A stretch of 64,000 bases of DNA from positions 900,001 to 964,000 of the forward strand of contig CATOTC010000001.1 in the NCBI GenBank assembly GCA_951812975.1. Direction: 5' to 3'. Origin of the DNA: an uncultured Acidimicrobiales bacterium (GTDB lineage: Bacteria > Actinomycetota > Acidimicrobiia > Acidimicrobiales > Aldehydirespiratoraceae). Made by a program: the position numbers and the translations under genes. The notes under the pieces were generated by a model. The model did no database searches and had not been told where the DNA came from. It worked only from the letters and a program-made list of their open reading frames with translations. Numbering within the stretch: the first letter of the stretch is position 1; each line of letters begins with the position of its first letter. Shown piece by piece: positions 55,275 through 64,000 of the stretch.

Positions 55275-57333
55275 CAACCCCGACAGTACCGTCCTGACGT
55301 GTCCAGACACCGGACCCGTCAAGGAACCACGCCAGGCAGTCATCTCTGAGATTGGTGTCGAGCACCTCCAGGAGCCGGTCCTCCAGATCCGGATTGCTCA
55401 TTTCGAGCAGAACTTCGACCCTACGATCCAGATTCCGACGCATCAGGTCGGCGCTGCCGATGTAGGTGCGGCTCCGGCGAGGCCCACCGCCGTCGGCACC
55501 TCCGCCATTGGCACGTCCACCATTTGCACGTCCACCATTTGCGAAGTGAAAGATCCGCGAATGCTCCAAGTACCGACCCACGATCGAACGAACCCGAATG
55601 TTCTCCGACAATCCCTCAACACCGGGGCGCAAACAGCACACACCGCGCACAATCAGATCGATCTCAACACCAGCATTGGATGCTTCGTAGAGCTTGTTGA
55701 TCACCTCCGTGTCGACGAGGCTGTTCAACTTGAGGATCATCCGGCCCGAACCGCTGGCGATCTCAGCGTCGATCAGTTCATACAGGCGTGAACGCAACAT
55801 CTCGGGCGCTACCAGAATCCGCTCATAGTCACGCGCCCGGCTGTACCCGGTCAGATAGTTGAACAGGTCAGCCAGGTCGTCTCCCACGACAGGATCGGCG
55901 GTCAGCAACCCGATGTCCTCATAGAGCCGGGCAGTGCGATGGTTGTAGTTGCCGGTGCCCACATGGCAGTAGCGACGGATCCCGTCAGACTCCTCGCGCA
56001 CCACCATGGCGATCTTGGAGTGAATCTTCAACCCGACAATGCCGTAGGCCACGTGAACGCCCACCTGCTCGAGTCGCCGAGCCCACCCAATATTGGCCTC
56101 TTCGTCGAACCTTGCCTTGACTTCAATCAACACCGCCACCTGTATGCCGCGTTCGGCGGCATCGATCAGCGCATCAATGATCGGGCTCTCACCGGAGGTT
56201 CGGTACAGCGTGAGCTTGATGGCTCGAACCGATCTGTCACGGCTGGCTTGGCGAACGAACTGCACAACTGATCTGCTGAACGACGAATAGGGGTGGTGAA
56301 GCAGCACATCACGGCTGGCGATCACGTCGAACAGGTTGATCGGCTCGTCCTCCGAGGTGAGTCCCGGTTCGGCGATACCACGCCAATGCGGCCACTTCTG
56401 GAGGCCCATGTCAATGTCGGCCACAGCGTTCAGCGAAGTCGCGTCCAACGGAACCGAACTCGTGTAGACATCGCCTCCTTCGAGATCAAGCTCCCGCACC
56501 AGCAACTCAAGAGTCTGCTGGGACACCGAGGACGCGACTTCAAGACGAACAGCCCGTCCGAAACGCCGCCGCCGCAACTCGATCTCAACTGCGGCAAGCA
56601 GGTCTTCAGCCTCTTCTCCCAGGGTCAGGTCTGCGTTGCGGGTGACCCGGAACGGCACCGATTCCACAATGTCCATTCCGGGGAACAATTGGTCGAGGTG
56701 CGCGGCGAGGACCGATTCAAGGGAAACGAACCGGTAACTGTGACCCAGTGAGATCCACCGTTCAAGGGTGTTGGGGACTTTCACCCGCGCAAAACGCTTC
56801 TCGCGGTCCGCGGGGTTGCGGACGACCACCGCAAGATTGAGCGACAGATCCGAGATGTAGGGGAACGGATGACCGGGATCGACCGCCAAAGGCGTGAGTA
56901 TCGGGAAGATGCGGCTGCGAAACCTCTCGGCGATCAGTTCCCGCTCGTCGGCTGTCAGATCTTCGAACTCGAGCAGTTCGATGTCCATCTCGTTGAGAGC
57001 AGGCAGAACCTGAGTGGCGAAGATCTTCTCTTGACGTGCGCCGAGTTCAAGCACCACCGAGCGGATGTCTTCAATCTGTTTACGAGGAGTACGGCCGTCA
57101 GGGCCCACCGTTGAGATCCCCGCGGCGATCTGGTCATGGAGTCCCGACACCCGCACCTGAAAGAACTCGTCGAGGTTGCTGGCAAAGATCGACAGGTAGC
57201 GGACCCTTTCAAGCAGCGGAACTCCCATGTCAGCGGCAAGTTCAAGGACCCTGCCGTTGAAGGCCAGCCAACTCAGCTCGCGATTGAATACCGTCGTGTC
57301 GTTGACGTCCCAGCCGCCAACCCGGACGCTCAC
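55225..57333 (-). CDS. ppk1: Polyphosphate kinase 1
   Basis: A 702-residue protein with the complete Ppk1 layout: ELSWLAFNGRVLELAAD at the N-terminus, DEFFQVRVSGLHDQI, head domain, then two phospholipase-D-like catalytic domains with LKIHSKIAMVVREESDGIRR and HVGTGNYNHRTARLYEDIGL (phosphohistidine in GTGNYNH), and a C-terminal YIGSADLMRRNLDRRVEVLL. An insert of GGRAN-type repeats sits between IFHFANGG and RRSRTYIGS. It makes polyphosphate from ATP. It overlaps the ROK kinase gene by 4 nt upstream and the NUDIX gene downstream. Confidence 0.92.
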   Translation of the reverse strand: MSVRVGGWDVNDTTVFNRELSWLAFNGRVLELAADMGVPLLERVRYLSIFASNLDEFFQVRVSGLHDQIAAGISTVGPDGRTPRKQIEDIRSVVLELGARQEKIFATQVLPALNEMDIELLEFEDLTADERELIAERFRSRIFPILTPLAVDPGHPFPYISDLSLNLAVVVRNPADREKRFARVKVPNTLERWISLGHSYRFVSLESVLAAHLDQLFPGMDIVESVPFRVTRNADLTLGEEAEDLLAAVEIELRRRRFGRAVRLEVASSVSQQTLELLVRELDLEGGDVYTSSVPLDATSLNAVADIDMGLQKWPHWRGIAEPGLTSEDEPINLFDVIASRDVLLHHPYSSFSRSVVQFVRQASRDRSVRAIKLTLYRTSGESPIIDALIDAAERGIQVAVLIEVKARFDEEANIGWARRLEQVGVHVAYGIVGLKIHSKIAMVVREESDGIRRYCHVGTGNYNHRTARLYEDIGLLTADPVVGDDLADLFNYLTGYSRARDYERILVAPEMLRSRLYELIDAEIASGSGRMILKLNSLVDTEVINKLYEASNAGVEIDLIVRGVCCLRPGVEGLSENIRVRSIVGRYLEHSRIFHFANGGRANGGRANGGGADGGGPRRSRTYIGSADLMRRNLDRRVEVLLEMSNPDLEDRLLEVLDTNLRDDCLAWFLDGSGVWTRQDGTVGVDVHETLQELARVRTRG

Positions 57334-58265
57334 GTGCGGGACTCCTCAACGAGGAGGGCGGCGCCCAGCGCCCCGCTGTTGTCGCCGGTCTCAGCGGTCC
57401 GGATCGGCACCAACCGACCAGCAAAGGTGCGGCTCGCGAGCCGTTGGACCAGATCGTCTCGAAACGCCGGGCCGAGCCTCTCGGCCATCCCGCCACCGAG
57501 AACGACGATCTCAATGTCCAGCAGGTTGACTACTGTCGCCAGCGCCGCAGCCAACGCCTCCGCAGCCTGGTCGATCAGACGAATCGCCGGTTGATCACCC
57601 ATGTCGAGGGCTTTCTTCCAAAGCTTGGATTTGATGGGACCTTCTCCGGCCTCAGAGACCAGCAGCGAGGCCTCGCCTTGGGAATGAAGGTCCCGCGCCC
57701 GGTGCTCGAGTGCTGAGCGACCGGCATAGTCCTCCAGTTCACCCTGGCTCTCACCGTTTGCTTTCGCCCAGAAGTCAACGAAGGTGTGGCCGATCTCGCC
57801 CGCCATGCCATGCGGGCCCCGGCGCAGTCGACCGTCTAGAACCAGCCCGGCTCCAACACCGGTGCCCAAGAACACGCCGACGAGGTTGTCCACCCCTCGA
57901 CCCGCACCCAACTGGTGTTCCGCGAGCGTCGCCACATTGCAGTCGTTGTCGACGAAAACCGGTCGGCGGTCGCATCGAGCCGACAGTTCGCCGGCCACGT
58001 CGACAGGTGAAGTCCAGTCGCTCAGATTGCAGGCCAGCGGAAGCACCCCGCTGTCGGGTACCACCGGACCAGGTACGCCCACACCTATGCCGACAGCGGT
58101 GCCGGCCGGGTCAACCTCATGAGCAGCGACGCCCATGGCTTCAAGGATCGCCTGGGGCCCTCCCGCGGTCGGCGTGGGCAGCTTGTGCTTGCCCAGCACC
58201 TGGCCGTTCTCGACGAGCACGGCCAAGATCTTGGTGCCTCCAAGATCTATGCCAATCGACGCCAT
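57330..58265 (-). CDS. ROK-family sugar kinase, possible polyphosphate glucokinase
   Basis: A 311-residue protein with SIGIDLGGTKILAVLVE (phosphate 1), VGIGVGVPGPVV, FVDNDCNVATLAEHQLGAGR, GTGVGAGLVLDGRLRRGPHG and MAGEIGHTFVD. The zinc motif CxCGxxGC of most ROK glucokinases is missing; the region after EIGH has no Cys. The gene overlaps ppk1 by 4 nt, so a polyphosphate-dependent glucokinase is a reasonable guess, but ATP-dependent sugar kinase is equally possible. Confidence 0.8.
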   Translation of the reverse strand: MASIGIDLGGTKILAVLVENGQVLGKHKLPTPTAGGPQAILEAMGVAAHEVDPAGTAVGIGVGVPGPVVPDSGVLPLACNLSDWTSPVDVAGELSARCDRRPVFVDNDCNVATLAEHQLGAGRGVDNLVGVFLGTGVGAGLVLDGRLRRGPHGMAGEIGHTFVDFWAKANGESQGELEDYAGRSALEHRARDLHSQGEASLLVSEAGEGPIKSKLWKKALDMGDQPAIRLIDQAAEALAAALATVVNLLDIEIVVLGGGMAERLGPAFRDDLVQRLASRTFAGRLVPIRTAETGDNSGALGAALLVEESRT

Positions 58266-58294
58266 CTACCGTTCTCCTGAGACCTGCATCCGGT

Positions 58295-58579
58295 TCACGC
58301 CCTCGCCACATCGTCCTCGGGGTAGCCGAGGTCCCAAGCAACGACGATGCGCTCGCGTTCTCCGTCACGGTTGACCCTCTCGCGATTCCGTCGGAACTGC
58401 GGGTCATGGGGTGGAAGCAGCAGCAGTCTGGCATTGACGCGGTCCCGGAACCCGTCCATCAGTTCGCGTTCTCCGAAGACCGCACGGATGTCCCAATGCG
58501 GAGCGGTAGGCCCGAGATACACGATCGTCGCTTGACCTACTGGCGACTCGTCATATTCGGTCTCTGCGGTATCGGTCAT
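58295..58579 (-). CDS. Small conserved-looking hypothetical protein
   Basis: A 94-residue protein, start at ATG 58579 (a second ATG is at 58582) with AGGAG just upstream. It contains ATIVYLGPTAPHWDIRAVFG, DGFRDRVNARLLLLPPHDPQ and a charged end. No family is recognised. It precedes the ROK kinase gene on the same strand, 29 bp apart. Confidence 0.6.
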   Translation of the reverse strand: MTDTAETEYDESPVGQATIVYLGPTAPHWDIRAVFGERELMDGFRDRVNARLLLLPPHDPQFRRNRERVNRDGERERIVVAWDLGYPEDDVARA

Positions 58580-58692
58580 CATCGCTCCTAGGACCTCGAT
58601 CCGTGCTCCGGTGTTGAGCATGCGCGCAAACCCACGCTGGATTGAGTTTATCGGGGCAATCGAACCGCTCTACCCGCGATCACTTCGAGCGA

Positions 58693-58875
58693 TCACTTTG
58701 AGGAAGGCGACTCCTCGTCCTCAGCGTCCTCTGACAACCCTGACTTGAACTCTTTCTGCGCCTGGCCGAGCGAGCGCGCCAGCTTCGGCAGCTTGGCCCC
58801 GCCGAACACCAGCAAGATGATGAGCAGAACGATGATCAGTTCAGCCGCGGACGGGGTGGAAATCAAACCGTACAT
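58693..58875 (-). CDS. tatA: Sec-independent protein translocase subunit TatA/E
   Basis: A 60-residue protein: a membrane helix (AAELIIVLLIILLVFGGAKL), the Phe-Gly hinge, an amphipathic helix (PKLARSLGQAQKEFKSGL) and an acidic tail. This is the standard TatA shape. It forms the pore for folded twin-arginine substrates together with TatC, which is not in this window. A hairpin of CTCAGC/GCTGAG (58879-58893) lies directly upstream. Confidence 0.88.
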   Translation of the reverse strand: MYGLISTPSAAELIIVLLIILLVFGGAKLPKLARSLGQAQKEFKSGLSEDAEDEESPSSK

Positions 58876-58878
58876 GCG

Positions 58879-58893
58879 CTCAGCCTAGCTGAG
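58879..58893. promoter_or_regulatory. Perfect hairpin just upstream of tatA
   Basis: CTCAGC (58879-58884), loop CTA, GCTGAG (58888-58893). It covers the region where a ribosome site would be and may also end the whiB transcript. Its role is inferred from position. Confidence 0.35.
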
Positions 58894-58918
58894 TCCGCGC
58901 GCCTTCGCTAAGTGTGAA

Positions 58919-59194
58919 CTAGGCCTGAGCAGCGGCAGCGGCCCGGGCCAATGCCCGCTGGCGACGCACCCGCCGACGCTCGCGCTCGCTCTTGCCGCCC
59001 CAGATGCCGAACTTCTCTCCGTTGCTAAGCGCGAATTCGAGGCAATCGTCTTGGACGACGCAGCCACGGCACACTTCTTTGGCCTCGCGCGTCGAGGCTC
59101 CACGCTCGGGAAAGAACAGGTCGGGGTCGACTCCAAGGCAGTTGGCATAGTTCTGCCAAACCAGCTCTTCCGGTTCTATCTCAAAAACGGACAT
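58919..59194 (-). CDS. WhiB-family iron-sulfur transcription factor
   Basis: A 91-residue protein from ATG 59194, with GGAGGGA a few bases upstream. The four Cys that bind the [4Fe-4S] cluster are in ANCLGVD, EVCRGCVVQDDC, followed by the GIWGG turn (GEKFGIWGGKSERERRR) and a very basic Ala/Arg C-terminus. WhiB proteins work with the principal sigma factor to control development or redox responses. The upstream frame to 59296 is not needed. An inverted repeat lies at 59231-59257. Confidence 0.9.
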   Translation of the reverse strand: MSVFEIEPEELVWQNYANCLGVDPDLFFPERGASTREAKEVCRGCVVQDDCLEFALSNGEKFGIWGGKSERERRRVRRQRALARAAAAAQA

Positions 59195-59230
59195 GGGTCC
59201 CTCCGCAGCGTTTGGACCTGTGTTAGCTTC

Positions 59231-59257
59231 AATTCCACTAGTAGCACCACTGGAATT
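59231..59257. promoter_or_regulatory. Inverted repeat in whiB upstream region
   Basis: AATTCCA (59231-59237) and TGGAATT (59251-59257) with a 13-nt centre, in an AT-richer region 37-63 nt upstream of the whiB start. A candidate operator; no binding protein can be named. Confidence 0.35.
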
Positions 59258-59372
59258 ACAACACTGTGGTTTCATATTGTAAAGCCCTCGGCGCAAATTT
59301 CCGGTCTAATTTCTTCTGAAACGCGCAAGTTTCGCGCCCCGGAACCAGTCGTCGGCCCTGCTAGCCGCCGTT

Positions 59373-61412
59373 TCAACGTCGTGAGCGGACGATGCTGCGC
59401 CGATTGTCGACAAAATCGTGGAGGACGTAGTTCCCGAGATCCTGGTTGGTCGTGAAGAAGGCGCGACCACCGTTCAACCTGGAGATCTCAGACACGAAAC
59501 CGCGCAGATACGGAGTCACATCCAATACGAAAGTATTGATACGGATGTCCTCACGGGTGCATTTCACCACTTCCGCCAACGTCAGGTCGACCGTGGTCTG
59601 CGACGGCGGATAGTTGAAGTACGGCTGACCTGAACTGGTGATGTGCGCCGTCGGCTCGCCGTCGGTGATCATGATGATCTGCTTGGTCCCAGTTTGACGG
59701 GCGAGCATCTTGCGGGCGATCTGGAAGCTGTGCTGCATGTTGGTGCCGTAGACGTAGTCCCACGAAAGCTGAGGCAGGGTGCCCGCGTTGAACTCTCGAG
59801 CCACCTCCGAGAACGACACCATGCCGAGGAAGTCACGTGGGTACTGAGCCGAGATCAACGAGTGCAGCGCCATCGTCACCTTCTTGGCCGGCAGGAAGTT
59901 GTCGCGCATAGCCATCGACATCGACACGTCGAGCATCAACACCGTCGCTGACCTGACCTGCTGCTCGGTCCGTTCGATCTCGAAGTCGTCGGGGTGGAGG
60001 CGAACCGGGACACCACCGCCGGTGCGAGAGATCGCATTGCGCAACGTTTGTCCGATGTCGAGATTGAAGGCGTCGCCGTACTCGTAGGGCTTGGTCTCGT
60101 ATTCGCGTTCGTGACCAAGCCCGGCCTCCGACAGCGAATGCTGGCCCATCATGTCTTCGGACATGCGCTTGAAAATCTCCTCCAGCGCACCATGGCCGAT
60201 CTTGCGAATGGCCCGCGGCGTGAGTTCGTAGCGGCCCTCAGAATTCTCGACGAGTCCGGCCTCCTCCAACAGGCGTGCCAACTCCGCCATCCGTTCGAGG
60301 CTCTCGGCCGACTCTTCGCCGAGCAGGTCCCGGGCACGGTCGATGTCGACCTCCGCCAAGGCCCCGGGGTTGTTGGCGCCGCGCAGGAGATTGTCGAGTT
60401 GGTCGATGTCTCCGAGCTCTCCCATCATCTCCATGGCAGAGGACATGTCGAGCGGGTCGGTGCCCTCGAAGTCGTAGGACTGGTTCCATCCCATCTGTGG
60501 GAACTGGTCGCGCAGATTGCCTGCGAGCTGGTCCATCTGCCAGCGCAGATCCATGTCCTCCATCAGCTGGTCGCTGAGTGCTTGAAGCTGCGCGCGCTGC
60601 TCCGGCGTCATCGAGTTCATCATCTGTTGAGCCTGGGCCATCCGCTGCGCCATTACTTCGAGCAGTTCATCGAGTGATCTCGGGTTCTCCGGGAAGAAGT
60701 CGCCGAAACGCTCCATGAAGCCTTCGAAGTCGGGTACCTCGCCGTTGGCCCGCTGTTCGAGCATACCGTTGAGTTCGGCCAACATGTCCTTGAGGCGACC
60801 CATGTCCTCTGGCGACATGTCGTTGACGCCTTCGGCCATCTGGTCGAGCTGTTGCTGCATGAGCTGTTCACGCAGCCGGTCCATGAGCTCCTCGAACTGC
60901 TGTTGTGCCTGCGGACTCTCGAACTCGTAGCTCTGCAGACCCCGGACCTTGCCTGCCAGGTCCGGTGGGAGCATGTCAAGTTCCATGTTCTTCATCGTCG
61001 CCGAGTCGCCGGCGAGTTCCGAACGACGTTCGTCACCCGACGCGTCCGCCTGGGAAACCATGTCGCCCAGAGCCCTGCGTTCGGTTTCGACCACTTTGTC
61101 GAGCGCTTCGGAGATCTCATCGAAGACGCCGCCGAGGTCGTGCTGATCGAGGATCTCGCGGCGCCGCTCACGCAGTCGGTCGAGCATCTCGCGGATCCCT
61201 TTGAGGTTGCGTCCATCGCGGTCGGTCATTCCGCCCTGCATGATCCGGCGCAGGGCGCTGTTGACGTCACCGTGATACAGCAGGTCGTCGGCCAACTCGT
61301 CGAAGAGGCGGTCAGCGTCGAGTTCGAAGGCGCTCTGTGTGCCGTCCCACGCCGAGTAGCGGAAATGCGGTGGCTTGCGACGATTTCGGCGGCGTCGCCG
61401 ACGGAGGACCAT
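59373..61412 (-). CDS. Large VWA-domain protein (Mg-chelatase/CobT-like)
   Basis: A 679-residue protein. An Arg-rich start is followed by a long helical, Met/Gln-rich and acidic middle (about 90-460, many coiled-coil-like segments), then a von Willebrand A domain with the MIDAS motif DVSMSM and an ITDGEPTAH box. The VWA domain resembles those of Mg-chelatase BchD/CobT-like proteins, which act with an MoxR/ChlI-type AAA+ ATPase. That partner is not next to it. Metal insertion or complex remodelling is possible. All MIDAS residues are present. Confidence 0.75.
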   Translation of the reverse strand: MVLRRRRRRNRRKPPHFRYSAWDGTQSAFELDADRLFDELADDLLYHGDVNSALRRIMQGGMTDRDGRNLKGIREMLDRLRERRREILDQHDLGGVFDEISEALDKVVETERRALGDMVSQADASGDERRSELAGDSATMKNMELDMLPPDLAGKVRGLQSYEFESPQAQQQFEELMDRLREQLMQQQLDQMAEGVNDMSPEDMGRLKDMLAELNGMLEQRANGEVPDFEGFMERFGDFFPENPRSLDELLEVMAQRMAQAQQMMNSMTPEQRAQLQALSDQLMEDMDLRWQMDQLAGNLRDQFPQMGWNQSYDFEGTDPLDMSSAMEMMGELGDIDQLDNLLRGANNPGALAEVDIDRARDLLGEESAESLERMAELARLLEEAGLVENSEGRYELTPRAIRKIGHGALEEIFKRMSEDMMGQHSLSEAGLGHEREYETKPYEYGDAFNLDIGQTLRNAISRTGGGVPVRLHPDDFEIERTEQQVRSATVLMLDVSMSMAMRDNFLPAKKVTMALHSLISAQYPRDFLGMVSFSEVAREFNAGTLPQLSWDYVYGTNMQHSFQIARKMLARQTGTKQIIMITDGEPTAHITSSGQPYFNYPPSQTTVDLTLAEVVKCTREDIRINTFVLDVTPYLRGFVSEISRLNGGRAFFTTNQDLGNYVLHDFVDNRRSIVRSRR

Positions 61413-61588
61413 GGCGAAACCCTAACCCGTCCCGATACCCCCACACCCAGCCGCCGCTTGTTCGCTACCTGCCGTGATCTTGTTAACGTGGCTCGAATCG
61501 GTCAGCGGACCCAAAACCGACTAACAACCATTGCGATGGCAACGCTGCACGCGCCCATCGAATGATCCCACCGACAGGAGAAACAGCA

Positions 61589-62428
61589 ATGCCAATCGAC
61601 CCCGACGCCGTCGGCAACACCAGCGAACCGTCCGAATTCACGTGGTCCTCGAGCGACAGCCTGCTCTACGCCCTCGGAGTCGGCGCGGGTGTGACCGACC
61701 CGACCGGCTTCGAGTTGGAGTTCACAACCGAGAACACCAAGGACGTACAACAACTCGCTCTGCCCACCCAGGTCGTGGTCATGGGCGGCGGCAAGATGCC
61801 GAAGTTCGGCGACTACAACCTGGCGGCGCTGCTGCATGGTGAACAGGAGATCGAACTGCACCAGACCCTGCCGGCGGAAGGCTCAGCCATCGGCATCGGC
61901 ATGGTGGCGGCCATCTACGACAAGGGCAAGGCCGCTCTCGTTCGCCTCGAAACCACCGTCACCGACGCCTCTGGGTCGCCACTGTGGACCAGCCGATCCG
62001 GGCTGTTCATCTCCGGTGAGGGCGGATGGGGCGGCGACCGCGGGCCGGCAAGCGACTGGGCGCTTCCCGAACGCGAAGCCGACACGGTGGTCGGTTACGA
62101 CACCCGCACCGACCAGGCCCTGTTGTACCGCCTCAACGGCGATCGCAACCCGCTTCACAGCGATCCGTCCTTCGCGGCAATGGCGGGGTTCGACAAGCCG
62201 ATCCTGCACGGCCTCTGTACCTTCGGTTTCACCGGGAGGGCGTTGCTGCACGGACGCTGTGGGGGCGACACCAGCCGGTTCGGGTCGATGGGCGGCCGCT
62301 TCAAGTCTCCGGTCATACCCGGCGAGCGTCTCGACGTCCACATGTGGGATGTGAACGGCCGGACTCTGTTCCAAACCCGGGTCGGCGACCGAGTCGTCTT
62401 CGACGCCGGCGTCTTCACCACCCGCTAA
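61589..62428 (+). CDS. MaoC-like enoyl-CoA hydratase (hydratase 2)
   Basis: A 279-residue double-hotdog protein starting at ATG 61589 behind AGGAGA. The N-terminal hotdog (about 1-140) is degenerate; the C-terminal one has the catalytic YRLNGDRNPLHSDPSFAAMA and FDKPILHGLCTFGFTGRA, the Asp-His pair of (R)-specific enoyl-CoA hydratase 2. It hydrates trans-2-enoyl-CoA in fatty acid, steroid or polyhydroxyalkanoate pathways. Chain length preference is not visible. It is divergent from the VWA gene. Confidence 0.85.
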   Translation: MPIDPDAVGNTSEPSEFTWSSSDSLLYALGVGAGVTDPTGFELEFTTENTKDVQQLALPTQVVVMGGGKMPKFGDYNLAALLHGEQEIELHQTLPAEGSAIGIGMVAAIYDKGKAALVRLETTVTDASGSPLWTSRSGLFISGEGGWGGDRGPASDWALPEREADTVVGYDTRTDQALLYRLNGDRNPLHSDPSFAAMAGFDKPILHGLCTFGFTGRALLHGRCGGDTSRFGSMGGRFKSPVIPGERLDVHMWDVNGRTLFQTRVGDRVVFDAGVFTTR

Positions 62429-62555
62429 CCCATCCCGGAGTTCGAATACCGACGCGACATCGGCCCATGCCGCGCATTCATATCCATAGCTCCATTGCTT
62501 GCTCTGATCATTGGAGCCTGCACAAGACCCAGGGTGAATCAGGCCAGGTGCGGGC

Positions 62556-62711
62556 TCAGTTGTCGATGGTTGCGAGCGCAGCGGACACCTCACAGTGAGG
62601 TAGGGCCTTGTAGTGCTCGACTTGTGCATCACCGTTGGTTGCTGGCGCCGCGGTCAGTGCCGGGCCCGCGGAGTCGTCGCTGCGGTGGCACTCAGCGATG
62701 GCACAGCGCAT
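62556..62711 (-). CDS. Possible 51-residue protein in gap (low support)
   Basis: The 320-bp gap 62429-62748 has no clear gene. On the minus strand, a frame from ATG 62711 to TGA at 62556 has coding-like third positions (MRCAIAECHRSDDSAG and EHYKALPHCEVSAALATIDN). No ribosome site or family supports it. It would be downstream of the DUF4143 gene. Treat it as a guess. Confidence 0.2.
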   Translation of the reverse strand: MRCAIAECHRSDDSAGPALTAAPATNGDAQVEHYKALPHCEVSAALATIDN

Positions 62712-62748
62712 CACTACACCGATGCGGTACTTGACCTTGCGGGCGGTC

Positions 62749-63981
62749 TCACGCTTCCCAGAGGGCGGAGATGGGGATGGCTTCGATCTGATCGGCGAGG
62801 CGGTACTTGCGTCGGCCGACATGCAGGACGGCGCCTGCTGCGAACCGGGGTCCCAATTCGTCGCGGAGCCACTCGATATGGCGGGCATCGCCGACGTTGG
62901 GTGCGTTGGTCGCCTTGATCTCGATGGCGAGTACGCCACGGGCGCCATAGTCGGCAATCAAGTCGACCTCGCGGCGACCATCTGCCAATCGCAGGTGACT
63001 CAACTGCGGACCGCGGGTCATCAGAGCCGTCTCGGCCCGCAACTGGTTGATGACGAAGGTCTCCAAGAGCCTCCCGAGCAGATCACCGCTGGACATCACA
63101 GTTGCGACGTCGACGCCAACCGCCGCGCCCCACAGGCCGGTGTCTGCCACGAGGCGTTTGCGTCCTTTGACAAGTCGCGCCAGCCGGTTGCTGTGCCACG
63201 CCGGCAGCTCCGCGATTATGCCGAGATCGCTGAGCAAATGCGTGTAGGCGGTACCAGTCCGATGGTTGATCCCCGCAGAGTTGTTGAGTGTGGTATCCGT
63301 CGCCAGACCTGCTGTGTTGAGCGCGTACGCATCGAAGAAGCGACCGAGACGGGCGCTGTCGGGGGACGCACCCAACGTTGACGGGTCGCGGTTCAACATG
63401 TGGCTGAGGTACCCGTCGAGCCAGGCGTCGCGGCGCGCGGTCTCGCGCTCCAGGACTGCTTCGGGATACCCGCCCCTGAGCGCCAGTTCCACGTAGCCGC
63501 GCAGGTCCGGTGGGTCCGCCGGCTGTCGGATGCTTTCGCCTGTGCGCAGAATCTCGAGGAATTCGACGCCGATGGTTCCGAACTGCTCGCGCTCGGTCAT
63601 CGGGTGAATGGTCACCGGGAGCAAGCGGCCTGTACCGGGCCACAGGGAGGGATCGCGAGCAGAGCGGACCGAACCGCTGAGAATGAACCTTCCGGGAGCA
63701 CGCTCAGTGTCGACGGCTCGTTTGACTGCACCGAGCACCTCTGGGACAACCTGCCATTCGTCGAGCAGGATCGGCGGTTCGAGATCTCGCAAGGCGGCGT
63801 CGGGATCGGCCCGCACAGCAGCAGCCTCTTCGGCGTTGTCCAATTGAACCACTGTCGCTGCGTGCCGACGGGCGGTGGTCGTCTTGCCGGTAGCACGTGC
63901 ACCGGTGACGAACAACGCCGCGGGGGATTCGGCCAAGAACTCGATCCTGGAGTCGGCCATTCGAGGTATGTAGTCTGCCAC
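62749..63981 (-). CDS. DUF4143/AAA+ ATPase (AAA_14 type)
   Basis: A 410-residue protein with Walker A GARATGKTTTA near residue 27, LLDEWQVVPEVLGAVKRAVD (Walker B region), RFILSGSVRSARD (sensor), then an alpha-helical part and a C-terminal DUF4143 domain with ALRGGYPEAVL and the REVDLIADYGARGVLAIEIK nuclease-like box (D..ExK pattern). These ATPases occur as many paralogues and are often mobile or toxin-like in spread; function is unknown. Start ATG 63981 lies close to the window edge; upstream context is missing. Confidence 0.85.
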   Translation of the reverse strand: MADYIPRMADSRIEFLAESPAALFVTGARATGKTTTARRHAATVVQLDNAEEAAAVRADPDAALRDLEPPILLDEWQVVPEVLGAVKRAVDTERAPGRFILSGSVRSARDPSLWPGTGRLLPVTIHPMTEREQFGTIGVEFLEILRTGESIRQPADPPDLRGYVELALRGGYPEAVLERETARRDAWLDGYLSHMLNRDPSTLGASPDSARLGRFFDAYALNTAGLATDTTLNNSAGINHRTGTAYTHLLSDLGIIAELPAWHSNRLARLVKGRKRLVADTGLWGAAVGVDVATVMSSGDLLGRLLETFVINQLRAETALMTRGPQLSHLRLADGRREVDLIADYGARGVLAIEIKATNAPNVGDARHIEWLRDELGPRFAAGAVLHVGRRKYRLADQIEAIPISALWEA

Positions 63982-64000
63982 AACCGCAGACTACCAATTC

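Overview
The window looks like a chromosomal segment of a high-GC actinobacterium, most likely of the Acidimicrobiia type. Supporting signs are a WhiB factor, a UPF0182 membrane protein, a DUF2342 (F420-associated) metalloprotease, a DtxR-type regulator, a 13E12/DUF222 HNH protein, frequent GTG/TTG starts and 1-8 nt stop/start overlaps. The placement is inferred from gene content. I saw no rRNA, tRNA or CRISPR array.

Layout. (1) 1-9366: a Tad/Flp-type pilus locus with RcpC/CpaB-, TadZ-, TadA-, TadB- and TadC-like proteins, TadE/TadG-like minor pilins, a GxGD prepilin peptidase and three small proteins sharing a TLEW/TLDW hydrophobic stem. (2) 9602-13233: two overlapping genes, each with an N-terminal Rieske domain, fused to a ThDP enzyme and to a glutamate-synthase-like FMN domain. 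(3) 13396-24769: an ABC/FtsX pair, guaB, a frameshifted solute-binding lipoprotein, a class III aminotransferase, an EamA permease, a 79/80-bp tandem array and an SLH-serine hydrolase. (4) 24773-40294: an accessory, defence-like island. It holds a broken gene with an in-frame stop, a type I restriction operon (hsdM-hsdS-hsdR-metallopeptidase), a divergent ArdA-like antirestriction gene, a HigB / HigA-ImmA / unknown-protein module, a Phd/RelE pair, a decayed second copy of the HigBA module, and a 13E12 HNH gene whose AT-rich flank abuts that decayed copy. (5) 40382-63981: mostly housekeeping: DtxR regulator, UPF0182, a DivIVA protein with a phage-head-like C-terminus, PDZ-Lon protease, HEAT protein, MreB-like protein, MoaE, epimerase, DUF2342, MFS, NUDIX, polyphosphate kinase, ROK kinase, TatA, WhiB, VWA protein, MaoC-like hydratase and a DUF4143 ATPase.

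How the parts fit. The pilus genes form one biogenesis set with assembly genes in one run and minor pilins scattered on both strands. The restriction operon is translationally coupled and faces an antirestriction homologue that keeps only its N-terminal half. The HigB/HigA-ImmA/X genes are tightly packed. Remnants of all three occur in the same order about 3 kb away, which suggests they travel as one unit; X (33888-34913) is the best candidate for an undescribed component. Tandem repeats are unusually common: 79/80 bp and 36 bp between genes, and 15 bp inside two coding regions.
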